From Promethearchaeota archaeon (lineage in GTDB: Archaea > Asgardarchaeota > Lokiarchaeia > Sigyniarchaeales > SOKP01): a stretch of 64,000 nt of DNA. Positions 17,955-26,156 of the stretch are shown here, piece after piece (the first letter of the stretch is position 1; the number at the start of each line of letters is the position of its first letter). The position numbers and the translations under genes were made by a program. A model generated the notes under the pieces. It saw only the letters and a program-made list of their open reading frames with translations. It was not told where the DNA came from and made no database searches. Location: positions 1 through 64,000 of the forward strand of contig JAEOTR010000053.1 in NCBI GenBank assembly GCA_016839705.1. Reading direction: 5' to 3'.

Positions 17955-18085
17955 TAATCTATAGAAATTTAATCCGATTTAATAAACCAATACAATATTA
18001 ATTTTAATCTATAAAAGTTAATAAATAACATTAATTTTATAAAATCTATAAATTAATGTACAATATTTAAAGGGGAATAATAAGA

Positions 18086-19423
18086 ATGCCTGGGATTTTA
18101 GATGGAATTGTAGTATTAGATCTTTCAGAATACATCGCCGGTCCATATTGCGGGTTTCTACTTGCAGATCTAGGTGCAGAAGTTATAAAAATCGAACCTC
18201 CTGACGGATCTGAAGAAAGACGATGGGGTAGATGGCATCGATATAAAGGTAATACAAGAATGGCTCTGACAGTAAACAGAGGCAAAAAAAGTCTTTGTCT
18301 CGACGTTAGAAAGGAAGAAGCAAAGAAGATCATCTACCGTATGGTTGAAAAGACCGATATAGTAATTCAAAATTACACGCCAGGTGTCGCTAAAAGGCTC
18401 GGGATCGATTATGACACCCTATCAGCAATCAATAAAGGAATAATTTTCATCTCAAGCACCGCATTTGGTGAAGTCGGACCCTACAAGACGCGTAAAGGTT
18501 TTGATATTATCGCACATGCCGCTTCTGGCATGATGGCCGCCTATTCTGATGAAGACGGTAAACCACGTGGACCTGGAGGAAGTCCATTTATAGATATTGG
18601 TACAGGTATGCTTAATGCCTTCAGTGCTGTATCGGCTCTATTTAACAGAACAAGGACTGGAGAAGGTCAAAAAATAGAAACATCACTCTTTTGTACTGGT
18701 ATGGCTTTGAAAGCTGCAGGTTTCGCAAAGATCGAAAGCCTGGATAAAGAAAAACATCAAGAAGAATTGGAACTTTTAAGCAATGCTTTTCTTCATGGAA
18801 AGACTCATACTGAGATTATTGATGAATTGGCCTATTTAAATCTTCGGTATGAAATGCCTAAATCAACCCGGATACTCGAAGTTCCTGATTGTAATCACAG
18901 ACCCGCAGATAGATATTCACTTCCGTATTATCGGATTTATGAAACCGCAAACGGATTTATGAGTATAGCCGCACTCACAACTCGGCAGAGAGAGGATATG
19001 TGTGGAATTATAGGCATATACGAAAAGGGAGCTGGGGTTCCATTCAGCCAGATTAACGATGATGTTATATATAATAATCAATTGGCAATGAAAGAAACGT
19101 TTGAAAAACGTTTTCGAGAAAAAACAAATGAGGAATGGATCGAAGCTCTGGAAAAAGTGGGAGTACCTTGTGGACCAGTAAATTATAGCGCGAATCTTTT
19201 CTATGATCCCCAAGTCAAGGCATTAAACATGATCTGGGATCTTGAAAACAGCGAACTAGGTCCCTATCAAATGATAGGTAATCCAATCAAGTTCATGAAA
19301 AACCCGGTAAAGCCAGGAAAAGGTGCTCCAACTTTAGGGGAAGATTCGGTTTCTATCTTGGAACAATTTGGGTACAGTAATGATGAGATTGAGGAATTTA
19401 AAAAACAGGCTGTTATAAAATAG
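18086..19423 (+). CDS. CaiB/BaiF family (class III) CoA-transferase
   Basis: A 445-aa class III CoA-transferase that moves CoA between carboxylic acids without a ping-pong glutamyl thioester. The N-terminal LDLSEYIAGPYCGFLLADLG block and the GAEVIKIEPPDG block are diagnostic. The catalytic Asp is Asp170 in PFIDIGTGMLNAF. The C-terminal NEEWIEALEKVGVPCGPVNY is also typical. AAGGGG precedes the ATG. Its codons look visibly more GC-rich than its neighbours, and it sits in a decayed stretch beside a lyase stub, so lateral acquisition is likely. The acid partner (aromatic, carnitine-like or dicarboxylic) is not determinable. Confidence 0.93.
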   Translation: MPGILDGIVVLDLSEYIAGPYCGFLLADLGAEVIKIEPPDGSEERRWGRWHRYKGNTRMALTVNRGKKSLCLDVRKEEAKKIIYRMVEKTDIVIQNYTPGVAKRLGIDYDTLSAINKGIIFISSTAFGEVGPYKTRKGFDIIAHAASGMMAAYSDEDGKPRGPGGSPFIDIGTGMLNAFSAVSALFNRTRTGEGQKIETSLFCTGMALKAAGFAKIESLDKEKHQEELELLSNAFLHGKTHTEIIDELAYLNLRYEMPKSTRILEVPDCNHRPADRYSLPYYRIYETANGFMSIAALTTRQREDMCGIIGIYEKGAGVPFSQINDDVIYNNQLAMKETFEKRFREKTNEEWIEALEKVGVPCGPVNYSANLFYDPQVKALNMIWDLENSELGPYQMIGNPIKFMKNPVKPGKGAPTLGEDSVSILEQFGYSNDEIEEFKKQAVIK

Positions 19424-19496
19424 GCAGACAGAATTTTCAACCTATGTCTAAATATATTTTTCTATAAATTACTTCTAACTTAAAGGAAAAATAAGA

Positions 19497-19682
19497 TTAA
19501 AAAATCTTTATATTTCCAACATTCATAATTTCTGGGATATATTTTTTCTTCTTTGTATCTTCATAAAATCGTCTATCAACAATTTCAGTATTTAATTCAG
19601 CAATATCTTTAATGTACTTTTCTTCATAGTAAGGATTTACATCAGGAATTCTAAAGAATTCTTTTTTCAAAGGAATTTCCAT
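19497..19682 (-). CDS. Short hypothetical protein, possibly a fragment
   Basis: A 61-aa frame, MEIPLKKEFFRIPDVNPYYE..., with balanced charged and aromatic composition that reads like protein rather than chance. No family is recognised and no ribosome site is clear. It lies in the decayed stretch between the CoA-transferase and the DNRLRE gene, so it may be the N-terminal remnant of a longer gene. Confidence 0.3.
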   Translation of the reverse strand: MEIPLKKEFFRIPDVNPYYEEKYIKDIAELNTEIVDRRFYEDTKKKKYIPEIMNVGNIKIF

Positions 19683-19725
19683 TGAAATGAGACTCTGAAT
19701 TTACCTTCCCAACCCAAAATGCTGA

Positions 19726-19935
19726 AAATATAGTTTTGATGGGAAATGTATCTTAGAATCTCCCGAACAAGAAAAAATACGACATCTTCTGCAAAACTCT
19801 CGCGCTAACCTGAAACATGCTCTAAACAAGTTTTTACTTAAAGAGTGCTACCTTTATGCTGAAAAATTAGCACATTCAGAGAATTTCTATTTCCTTCCTA
19901 TCCAGAAAATTTTAAATTCTTATGGGATAAAATAA
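19726..19935 (+). pseudogene. Gene fragment, helical protein remnant
   Basis: A 69-codon stretch between stops, without a start codon, reads FDGKCILESPEQEKIRHLLQ, then NLKHALNKFLLKECYLYAEK. It looks like real helical protein sequence of the HEPN-like or TPR-like kind, but I cannot assign a family. It is followed at 19938 by another short frame carrying the NLEKIRIE repeat. I read this as gene remains. Confidence 0.35.
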
Positions 19936-19946
19936 AGTCTGGTGAA

Positions 19947-19971
19947 AATTTAGAAAAAATCAGAATCGAAA
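19947..19971 (+). repeat. 25-bp repeat, copy 1
   Basis: AATTTAGAAAAAATCAGAAT and five following bases match the copy at 20854-20878 in 24 of 25 positions. It encodes NLEKIRIE in the frame 19938-20024 (SGENLEKIRIEMLFDSH...). The pair suggests two decayed copies of one small gene family flanking the DNRLRE gene. Confidence 0.6.
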
Positions 19972-20102
19972 TGCTTTTCGATTCTCATATCAGTTCTGTG
20001 GAACTATCGTATATAGCAAAATAATGAAAAGTTTATAATCCCATTCTGTCCACATTAATTGTAAGAAAAAAAGTTGATAAGTAAAATAGAAGATGAGTAT
20101 AA

Positions 20103-20834
20103 TTGAGAAAAAAAAGTTATGACTACTTATCCTTATTAATAATAATATGGCTTTACTCATTTATCATACCTGTAATAGCCTTAAACGAAAATAAATCCCT
20201 AACGCCAATTGCGGACTCTTTCATCGATTTCTATGAACCTACTTTAAATTTTGGTGACGATCATTATCTTAGATTAGGATATTATAGTGATTTTTTTAGA
20301 GGGTATCTAGAAAATAGCAGTCCCGCACAGTTTGAGACATTTATCAAATTCGATCTATCCCAAGCCCCATCAATTTTTTATAAAATAGAATTACGCTTAG
20401 AATTAACTTATATTAAAGCACCTACGCAAGTAGAATTCTATGAAACATTTTCATATTGGAATGAGGATACAATTACATGGAACAATGCACCCTCATACAG
20501 GATTTTACTCACATCTATTTTAATATCTCAAGCTGGTTTCTTAACGGTTGATCTAACAGATTTTCTTGAAGATGAGACAGGAGATTGGTCTATATGCCTT
20601 GCTACAAACGATTTAAATCCGGTAGCAATTGCTTCCAGACAGTGCTATACTCATGAGGAGTCAGGGCTAAATTTTGATCCTCCTAAATTAATCTATCACT
20701 ATAAAGTGAGTGATTTACCGATAATTATTGGGGTAACTGTGGCAATAGGAGCAGTCTCAATTATAGGAGGACTAATTTATGCTAAATATAGGAGAAACCG
20801 AAAGGTAATTCTTGAGGAACCTTATAATAACTAA
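20103..20834 (+). CDS. Surface-anchored DNRLRE-domain protein
   Basis: A 243-aa exported protein. A signal/anchor helix lies near residues 6-27, and a C-terminal membrane helix near 207-231 (IIIGVTVAIGAVSIIGGLIY) is followed by basic residues. Between them is a DNRLRE (CBM96-like) module: ADSFIDFYEPTLNFG, ETFIKFDLSQAP, then a FYETFSYWNEDTITWNNAPS block and VDLTDFL. Such modules occur in archaeal and bacterial cell-surface proteins and often bind polysaccharide. It starts at a TTG (20103). The repeat-bearing remnants on both sides mark this as an accessory locus. Confidence 0.8.
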   Translation: MRKKSYDYLSLLIIIWLYSFIIPVIALNENKSLTPIADSFIDFYEPTLNFGDDHYLRLGYYSDFFRGYLENSSPAQFETFIKFDLSQAPSIFYKIELRLELTYIKAPTQVEFYETFSYWNEDTITWNNAPSYRILLTSILISQAGFLTVDLTDFLEDETGDWSICLATNDLNPVAIASRQCYTHEESGLNFDPPKLIYHYKVSDLPIIIGVTVAIGAVSIIGGLIYAKYRRNRKVILEEPYNN

Positions 20835-20850
20835 ATCTGGTGAAACCTAC

Positions 20851-21056
20851 ATGAATTTAGAAGAAATCAGAATCGAAAAACTGAAACAAAAGAAACTACG
20901 GTTTAATGGATTAATGAAAGAAATCTCTCAGGAGTTTACCACTATTTTGAACGCAAGTTCCACGATGTTGTTCTGGAAATGATAAAATCGTTAGAAAAGG
21001 CTCAAAGCACCGTTAAACAAGCATATAATTTAGTCTCAGGTAAGGGTGAGGATTAA
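20851..21056 (+). pseudogene. Small coiled-coil gene broken by a frameshift
   Basis: ATG 20851 begins MNLEEIRIEKLKQKKLRF..., which stays open in frame one to a TGA near 20980. From about 20930 another frame carries protein-like sequence, YHYFERKFHDVVLEMIKSLE and then STVKQAYNLVSGKGED, to the TAA at 21054-21056. One shift near 20925-20935 joins them into a helical protein of about 67 aa. It could be a true disabled gene, a sequencing error or a programmed shift. The N-terminal repeat is shared with 19947-19971. Confidence 0.45.
20854..20878 (+). repeat. 25-bp repeat, copy 2
   Basis: It matches 19947-19971 in 24 of 25 bases and encodes NLEEIRIE at the start of the frameshifted small gene. The two copies lie about 900 bases apart in direct orientation, on either side of the DNRLRE protein gene. 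Confidence 0.6.
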
Positions 21057-21100
21057 AATTAATTAAATATATCATCTTAGAGATTTAATAAAATCATCGC

Positions 21101-21418
21101 ATGAAAATTACCGAAAGAACAGCTTTAAAAACAGTGGTAAAGTTTGCTAAAAAAGAATACCGCGAAAAAGGACCATTATCTGGAAGAGTATTAAGAGTAA
21201 AGGATTTAAAAAAGGTTTCTATTGGCGGTCCACTCCCTCAGCGAGCTGTGAGAGAATCATATACTCATCATTTTGTGGTACTATTAGATTATGGACAAGA
21301 TTATAGGATATATTATTTTACTAAGGAAGGAGTATTAATCAATGGGGAAACGGTCGAGAAAAAATCAGACAAAATTTCAATATTAAAACAATCTACCAAG
21401 CTAGAATATAAACTCTAA
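21101..21418 (+). CDS. Hypothetical basic protein
   Basis: A 105-aa basic protein, no membrane segment. It starts MKITERTALKTVVKFAKK, then LSGRVLRVKDLKKVSIGG, then a beta-rich part (HFVVLLDYGQDYRIYYFTKEG). No family is recognised. A run of seven Ts follows the stop at 21435-21441. It lies at the right edge of the accessory stretch. Confidence 0.5.
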   Translation: MKITERTALKTVVKFAKKEYREKGPLSGRVLRVKDLKKVSIGGPLPQRAVRESYTHHFVVLLDYGQDYRIYYFTKEGVLINGETVEKKSDKISILKQSTKLEYKL

Positions 21419-21470
21419 CTAATTCATTAATCCCTTTTTTTATTTTAGAAGAAATTTTTGTGTAACTATT

Positions 21471-21494
21471 CAAGTAACCAAGTATGATTACTTG
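21471..21494. repeat. Inverted repeat (7-bp arms)
   Basis: CAAGTAA at 21471-21477 pairs with TTACTTG at 21488-21494 over a ten-base loop. It lies 50 bases after a gene stop and a T-run, so it may be part of a transcript end or a small RNA; chance is not excluded. Confidence 0.3.
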
Positions 21495-21744
21495 TAGAGG
21501 AGACGGGTATACGAGTTCATACCTTATAATCATTTTCTTGGTGAGTCGGTAAATGAACCGTATTCAAATTATTCACTCATAATATCTTAGCAAAAATTTA
21601 TGTATTTAATTTTTTTACTATTTTACCGTAGAATATCTTAAGAAACACTTACGAAAAGAAAGGAGCATTCAAAAAGTGTTTGAAAGGCTAAAGGAAGATA
21701 ATTTTAAATAAGATGTCATAAATCATACGATAAAATCGTAAAAA

Positions 21745-21924
21745 ATGAGCAGTTATCGGGATATAAGAAAAAAAAAAAAGAAATTACAAAATGCAGTTCC
21801 TAATAAAAAAGAATTAGAAGAACTATGGACAAGCAGAAATGAAATAGAAGCATTAATGAAGAATGAATCGATCGAATGGAAGAATTATAACGACAGTCAA
21901 GTTTTACACTATAAGAAATGTTAA
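21745..21924 (+). CDS. Very short hypothetical protein
   Basis: ATG 21745 to TAA 21922-21924 encodes 59 residues beginning MSSYRDIRKKKKKLQNAVPN and continuing with a charged helical segment (KKELEELWTSRNEIEALMKN). It has no clear ribosome site or family. It may be a small helical protein or chance, and it overlaps the end of the minus-strand frame next to it. Confidence 0.25.
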   Translation: MSSYRDIRKKKKKLQNAVPNKKELEELWTSRNEIEALMKNESIEWKNYNDSQVLHYKKC

Positions 21925-22218
21925 AAGAACCAAAAGAATAAATGAATTTATCAGATGTATAGTTCTAAGGATAAAGATTATATTAAATATGTTGATTTTG
22001 TTGAGGATTTTTTCATTAAGGAATTCGAAACCTCGATCCTCATCGCTATATCTTCCATATTTAAAGCTAAGAAGTTTTTGTATATCCTCTTTAAAGTCAT
22101 TTAAATTATCTGCTTCGGTTTGATCCAATACAATTTCTAATAGTTCTGTCCAAGTAAAGAGGTCAAGATATCTCTCTCGGGATAAATATGTTATTGTGGG
22201 TATAAATCCACTTTTCAA
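21904..22218 (-). CDS. Hypothetical protein or gene fragment
   Basis: A 104-codon TTG-started frame. Its first ~75 residues read as ordinary protein (FIPTITYLSRERYLDLFTW, EADNLNDFKEDIQKLLSF, YSDEDRGFEFLNEKI). The tail is hydrophobic and low-quality. Protein-like sequence continues ten codons upstream of the start (LKEELIYKL) to a stop, so the real gene was probably longer and is now truncated. No family is recognised. Confidence 0.3.
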   Translation of the reverse strand: MKSGFIPTITYLSRERYLDLFTWTELLEIVLDQTEADNLNDFKEDIQKLLSFKYGRYSDEDRGFEFLNEKILNKINIFNIIFILRTIHLINSFILLVLLTFLIV

Positions 22219-22380
22219 CTTATATATGAGCTCTTCTTTTAATCTAACTTATGCATATTTGTCTCCCATACTCAATTTCATTCGAAATGCTAAAAGGAAT
22301 TATATTAAAGTTTCTATGAAAATATAAATTCATTGTAAAATATTGAATATTATTTATTCACCATAAAAGGGAAAGTTTCT

Positions 22381-23688
22381 ATGTCAAGAAGAGATATTGC
22401 ATGGTATGAAAATGATATGTTTAAGAGTTTGTATATTAAAGCTGGGAGTAATGCTTTTAGGGGTTACCATTCACCTATTATAAGCCCAAAAACTACTTTC
22501 GTTGGAACTAATAGTTTAAACGATTTTATTAATCATATTTCTGCTTATTTGTCTGATGATGAAAGACGTGTATTAATAGTCGTTGATAAAGACTTGCGTA
22601 AGCTAGGAGAAAGGGTTGCTAAAAGAATGGATCAAAGAGGTATTAATAGCAGATTTTATGATAATGTTCTTCCTGATGCGCCCAAAAATACAATACTTGA
22701 GGGTGCGAAAATTTGTGAAGAATATGATCCTAAAATAATTCTAGCCGTAGGAGGAGGATCTGCCATGGATACTGCGAAGTTAATTCTATTATTTTATGAA
22801 AAACCAGAGATTAATATCAATAACATGAGTGCACCCTATTATGCGGGTCTTCGGAAAAAAGTCAAAATTCTAGCAGCAATACCCACAACTTCTGGTACAG
22901 GTGCAGAAACCACATTCATTGCGGTTGTAACAGACACAGATCGGGATCCACCGAAAAAAACGGAAGTTGTGCTCTATGAATTTTGCCCAGATTTTGTAGT
23001 CCTTCACCCTGATTTTGTAAAAACAATGCCACCAGGTTTAACTATGGGTACTGGGATGGATGCTCTTGCTCACGCAATGGGATCATACATGCTTACAATG
23101 AGTACTTTGTTTACAGATATGCATAATCTGAAAGCTATTGAAATCATTTTAGATTATTTACCACGTTCTGTAAAAAGAGGAAATGATATGGAAGCTCGTG
23201 AAAAAATGCAGATGGCGGCATATATCGCAGGAATAGGTTTTGGAAATATTTCTGGAGGTATAGAACATTCTTTAGGACACTCATTTGGAGCACTATTTCA
23301 TGTTCATCATGGTATCTGTGTGGGAGTATTTTTATCTGCTTCTATTGCTTTTCAAGCTAAAGTTACCAACCGATTTTATGAGCTTGCAAAACTGTTTAAA
23401 ATCGATGTAGAAAACCGTCTTAGAGATGAGATTCTAAAGGATTTATTAGCGGAGTTAAGAAAGTTTATGAGTAACATAAACTGTCCTTTATCTATTTCTG
23501 AAATTGAAAGCCCTAAAGTCTCAAAAGAGGAATATATAGCACAATTAGATCAGATGGTGGATTTTGCGTTCAACGATTACTGTACTCTCTCCTCTACTCG
23601 AAAGATCAGTGAATTACAATATAGGAAGATATTAGAAATTGCGTATGAAAATAAATTAGAAGATTTAATGAATTTATTTTATTCTTAG
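22381..23688 (+). CDS. Iron-containing alcohol dehydrogenase
   Basis: A 435-aa type III (iron-activated) alcohol dehydrogenase interconverting a primary alcohol and an aldehyde with NAD(P). The cofactor loop is AVGGGSAMDTAKL, followed by IPTTSGTGAETTF. Metal ligands are the Asp/His of GTGMDALAHAMGSY and the two His of EHSLGHSFGALFHVHHG. AAGGGA precedes the ATG. The next gene, an aldehyde:ferredoxin oxidoreductase, starts 12 bases after it, so the pair probably links alcohol, aldehyde and acid in one operon. The length is somewhat above the usual ~385-400 aa because of an extended N-terminus. Confidence 0.94.
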   Translation: MSRRDIAWYENDMFKSLYIKAGSNAFRGYHSPIISPKTTFVGTNSLNDFINHISAYLSDDERRVLIVVDKDLRKLGERVAKRMDQRGINSRFYDNVLPDAPKNTILEGAKICEEYDPKIILAVGGGSAMDTAKLILLFYEKPEININNMSAPYYAGLRKKVKILAAIPTTSGTGAETTFIAVVTDTDRDPPKKTEVVLYEFCPDFVVLHPDFVKTMPPGLTMGTGMDALAHAMGSYMLTMSTLFTDMHNLKAIEIILDYLPRSVKRGNDMEAREKMQMAAYIAGIGFGNISGGIEHSLGHSFGALFHVHHGICVGVFLSASIAFQAKVTNRFYELAKLFKIDVENRLRDEILKDLLAELRKFMSNINCPLSISEIESPKVSKEEYIAQLDQMVDFAFNDYCTLSSTRKISELQYRKILEIAYENKLEDLMNLFYS

Positions 23689-23700
23689 GAGGAAATAAAA

Positions 23701-25575
23701 ATGGAAAAATTAAATGGTTATAACGGCAAAATTGCGTATATTGATTTAGATTCATTGAAGGTAGAAGTAAAGGATCTTGACCTTAAACTTGCCGAAGCTT
23801 ATCTGGGTGGAGCAGGACTTTCAGCAAAACTTACTTTTGATTTGCTTTCTGATACTGATTATCAAACCTTACAAAAAGACCCTTTTTCAAGTATAAATCC
23901 CTTGATTTTTACTACAGGCCCATTAACAGGAACTATGACACCTTCTAGTAGCAGATATTGTGTTACAGGGATTTCACCTCTTACGGGGATATGGGGTGAA
24001 TCAACCTCAGGAGGATTTTTTCCTATTGCGCTAAAGAGAAGTGGTTATGATGCAATTGTTATTACGGGTAATGCGGAAAAACCTAAGTTTATTGCGATTA
24101 ATGATGGCACAATAAAAATTAAGGATGCTGATTCCCTATGGGGAAAAAATACCCGAGACACAATTACTTCCGTTAGAGCACTTTTAAACGATGAGAAATT
24201 TAGGGTAGCTTGTATTGGGAAGGCAGGTGAAAATTTGGTAAAATATGCGGGGATAATTAATGATGAAGGAAGAGCAGCAGGGCGGTGCGGATTAGGGGCA
24301 GTAATGGGAAAAAAGAAACTAAAAGCAATAGCTATTAAAGGGAATCAAGCGATTGAATATTTTGATAGTGAAGAATTAAGAATTCAAGGTAAAGATACGT
24401 TGGAAAAAATATTAATACCGTTTGCTACAAACTTATTTGCTCATTATGGAACTTTAATATATACTGATATGGGCATGGTTATAGGAGATGTTCCAGCAAA
24501 ATATTTTACAAGTAGTGAATTTGTCGCAGAAAACTTAACGGGACGAGCTCTAAAAGAGCAATATGTTGTATTAAAATATGCATGTGCAGGCTGTTCTATT
24601 GGATGTGGCAGAACAACACTCTTTGAGATGGAGGGCAAGGAGATAGAAGTTGATGGACCGGAATATGAAACCGCTGCCGCATTTGGGCCAATGTGTGGCA
24701 TCTTAGATTTTAAACCAATAATAAAAGCAAATCACATTTGTAATCTTGATGGTGTAGATACAATTTCTTGTGGGGTATCCATATCCTTTTTAATCTACCT
24801 AGTTGAAAATAATATTGGTATAAAAGAGATTAAAAAATATATAGCTCCTATTAAGTTAGAAGATATTCGCTGGGGGAATGAGGTAACTGTATTATCATTA
24901 CTGGATCTAATCATTAAACGAGAAGGGATTGGGGCTATTTTAGCGGAAGGGGTAAAAGCAATGGCCGAAAGGTTTGGAGTTGATCCTGAATTAGCAGCAC
25001 ATGTTAAAGGTTTGGAAATACCGATGCATGATCCGCGCGCTTATTTAGGACAGGCTCTTTCTTATATGACAAGTTGTACCGGAGCTAACCATAATAAAGG
25101 TGATTTCTATAATATTGATGGAGATGCTGCTTCATATACAAAAATCAGAAAGAAAGATAGATTTACTGTTAATAAAAGAGAGAATGCAATTATAGCATAT
25201 CAAGATTTAACAAATATATACGATTCAGCGGTTATCTGCAATTTTACACATATTAATGATATTGCATTAACAAGGTTACTAAAAGCAGCTACGGGGATTC
25301 AATCCTTTGGGAGTAGCGGAACTTTGTTTGAAATTGGAGAACGGGCTTCAAATTTGAAAAGATTAATCTCATGCAAACTCGGTTGTAAGCGAGAAGATGA
25401 TTATCTACCACAAATAGTATCAAAAGCTCTAAAATCAGGTGGTAGCGCAGGAATTACTGTGGATTTAGAAGAAAACTTGAAAGTTTATTATAAAAAGCGA
25501 GGTTGGGATTGGGATACGGGTTTCCCTTCAGAAGAAACCTTAGAAAAACTTGATATTATAAAATCAAATAGTTAA
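23701..25575 (+). CDS. Aldehyde:ferredoxin oxidoreductase (tungsten enzyme)
   Basis: A 624-aa AOR-family enzyme, oxidising an aldehyde to its acid with ferredoxin as acceptor, or the reverse. The N-terminal tungstopterin domain has NGYNGKIAYIDL, LGGAGLSAKL and the SSRYCVTGISPLTGIWGEST block. Iron-sulphur ligands are CAGCSIGC, with the fourth Cys in YDSAVIC. AGGAGG lies eight bases before the ATG at 23701. It follows the iron alcohol dehydrogenase by 12 bases, so alcohol-derived aldehyde is the likely substrate. No MoaD-like gene is attached here, unlike the second AOR at 38872. Confidence 0.95.
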   Translation: MEKLNGYNGKIAYIDLDSLKVEVKDLDLKLAEAYLGGAGLSAKLTFDLLSDTDYQTLQKDPFSSINPLIFTTGPLTGTMTPSSSRYCVTGISPLTGIWGESTSGGFFPIALKRSGYDAIVITGNAEKPKFIAINDGTIKIKDADSLWGKNTRDTITSVRALLNDEKFRVACIGKAGENLVKYAGIINDEGRAAGRCGLGAVMGKKKLKAIAIKGNQAIEYFDSEELRIQGKDTLEKILIPFATNLFAHYGTLIYTDMGMVIGDVPAKYFTSSEFVAENLTGRALKEQYVVLKYACAGCSIGCGRTTLFEMEGKEIEVDGPEYETAAAFGPMCGILDFKPIIKANHICNLDGVDTISCGVSISFLIYLVENNIGIKEIKKYIAPIKLEDIRWGNEVTVLSLLDLIIKREGIGAILAEGVKAMAERFGVDPELAAHVKGLEIPMHDPRAYLGQALSYMTSCTGANHNKGDFYNIDGDAASYTKIRKKDRFTVNKRENAIIAYQDLTNIYDSAVICNFTHINDIALTRLLKAATGIQSFGSSGTLFEIGERASNLKRLISCKLGCKREDDYLPQIVSKALKSGGSAGITVDLEENLKVYYKKRGWDWDTGFPSEETLEKLDIIKSNS

Positions 25576-25709
25576 AGCAGTAAGTAACGTGAAAAAGCTT
25601 CTAATTTTCTAATACTCTTTTTTAATTTAGTATTGTTTAAAGTTAAATATATAAAATATTTCTAACTTAGTAATAGAAACTATATGAAATTAAAGTATTT
25701 GATCTTCAA

Positions 25710-26156
25710 TTGAAGGAACTTTACGAGTTAGGTTTTGTCTTTCGAGGATTTGTCCTTGTGAGTTATGATTTTAAAAGTTTACCTGATAAGAAAGAACTTG
25801 GTGTCAATAAAGATCTTAGGGGTGCTTTTATCTCTGCTATAAATGCTTTTGCTGATACCGCGTTCAATAAAAGCTCAATTGAGTATCTAGAATCTGGAAA
25901 TATATTATTTATCTTTAAAATGGCTGAGATTCAATCAAGCGATAATGATTTTAAAGAATCATTAATTTTATATGGTTTAGTTGATAAATCAAAGAAGAAA
26001 TCCGATAAACTTGTTAGGAAATTCTTTGAAAGAATAGATCCAATATTTCAATTGTTTCTTCAAAAATTTAGCGGAGCTAATTTTACTGAATTAAATCAAT
26101 TTGAAAATTTTGAAAAGATTGTAGGAGAATTCTTCATTAAAAAAACAGATGATTGA
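25710..26156 (+). CDS. Small cytosolic alpha/beta protein, possibly longin-like
   Basis: A 148-aa protein with a TTG start, no membrane segment or cysteines. It begins with hydrophobic strands (GFVFRGFVLVSYDF), then a helix (LRGAFISAINAFADTAFN), then strands (SIEYLESGNILFIFKM) and later helices (KLVRKFFERIDPIFQLFLQK). This order resembles longin/roadblock-type domains, which regulate small GTPases in Asgard archaea and eukaryotes. This is fold-level inference only. It ends flush against the convergent beta-propeller gene: the two stops are adjacent, with no spacer. Confidence 0.55.
   Translation: MKELYELGFVFRGFVLVSYDFKSLPDKKELGVNKDLRGAFISAINAFADTAFNKSSIEYLESGNILFIFKMAEIQSSDNDFKESLILYGLVDKSKKKSDKLVRKFFERIDPIFQLFLQKFSGANFTELNQFENFEKIVGEFFIKKTDD

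Larger units (their letters stand above)
21419..22380. other. Long gene-poor stretch with small frames and a hairpin
   Basis: About 960 bases with no confident gene. It holds a hairpin-forming repeat at 21471-21494, a 59-codon frame at 21745-21924 and a 104-codon minus-strand frame at 21904-22218, each listed separately. The last ~120 bases are AT-rich promoter-like sequence for the iron alcohol dehydrogenase. The stretch reads as decayed accessory DNA. Confidence 0.45.
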
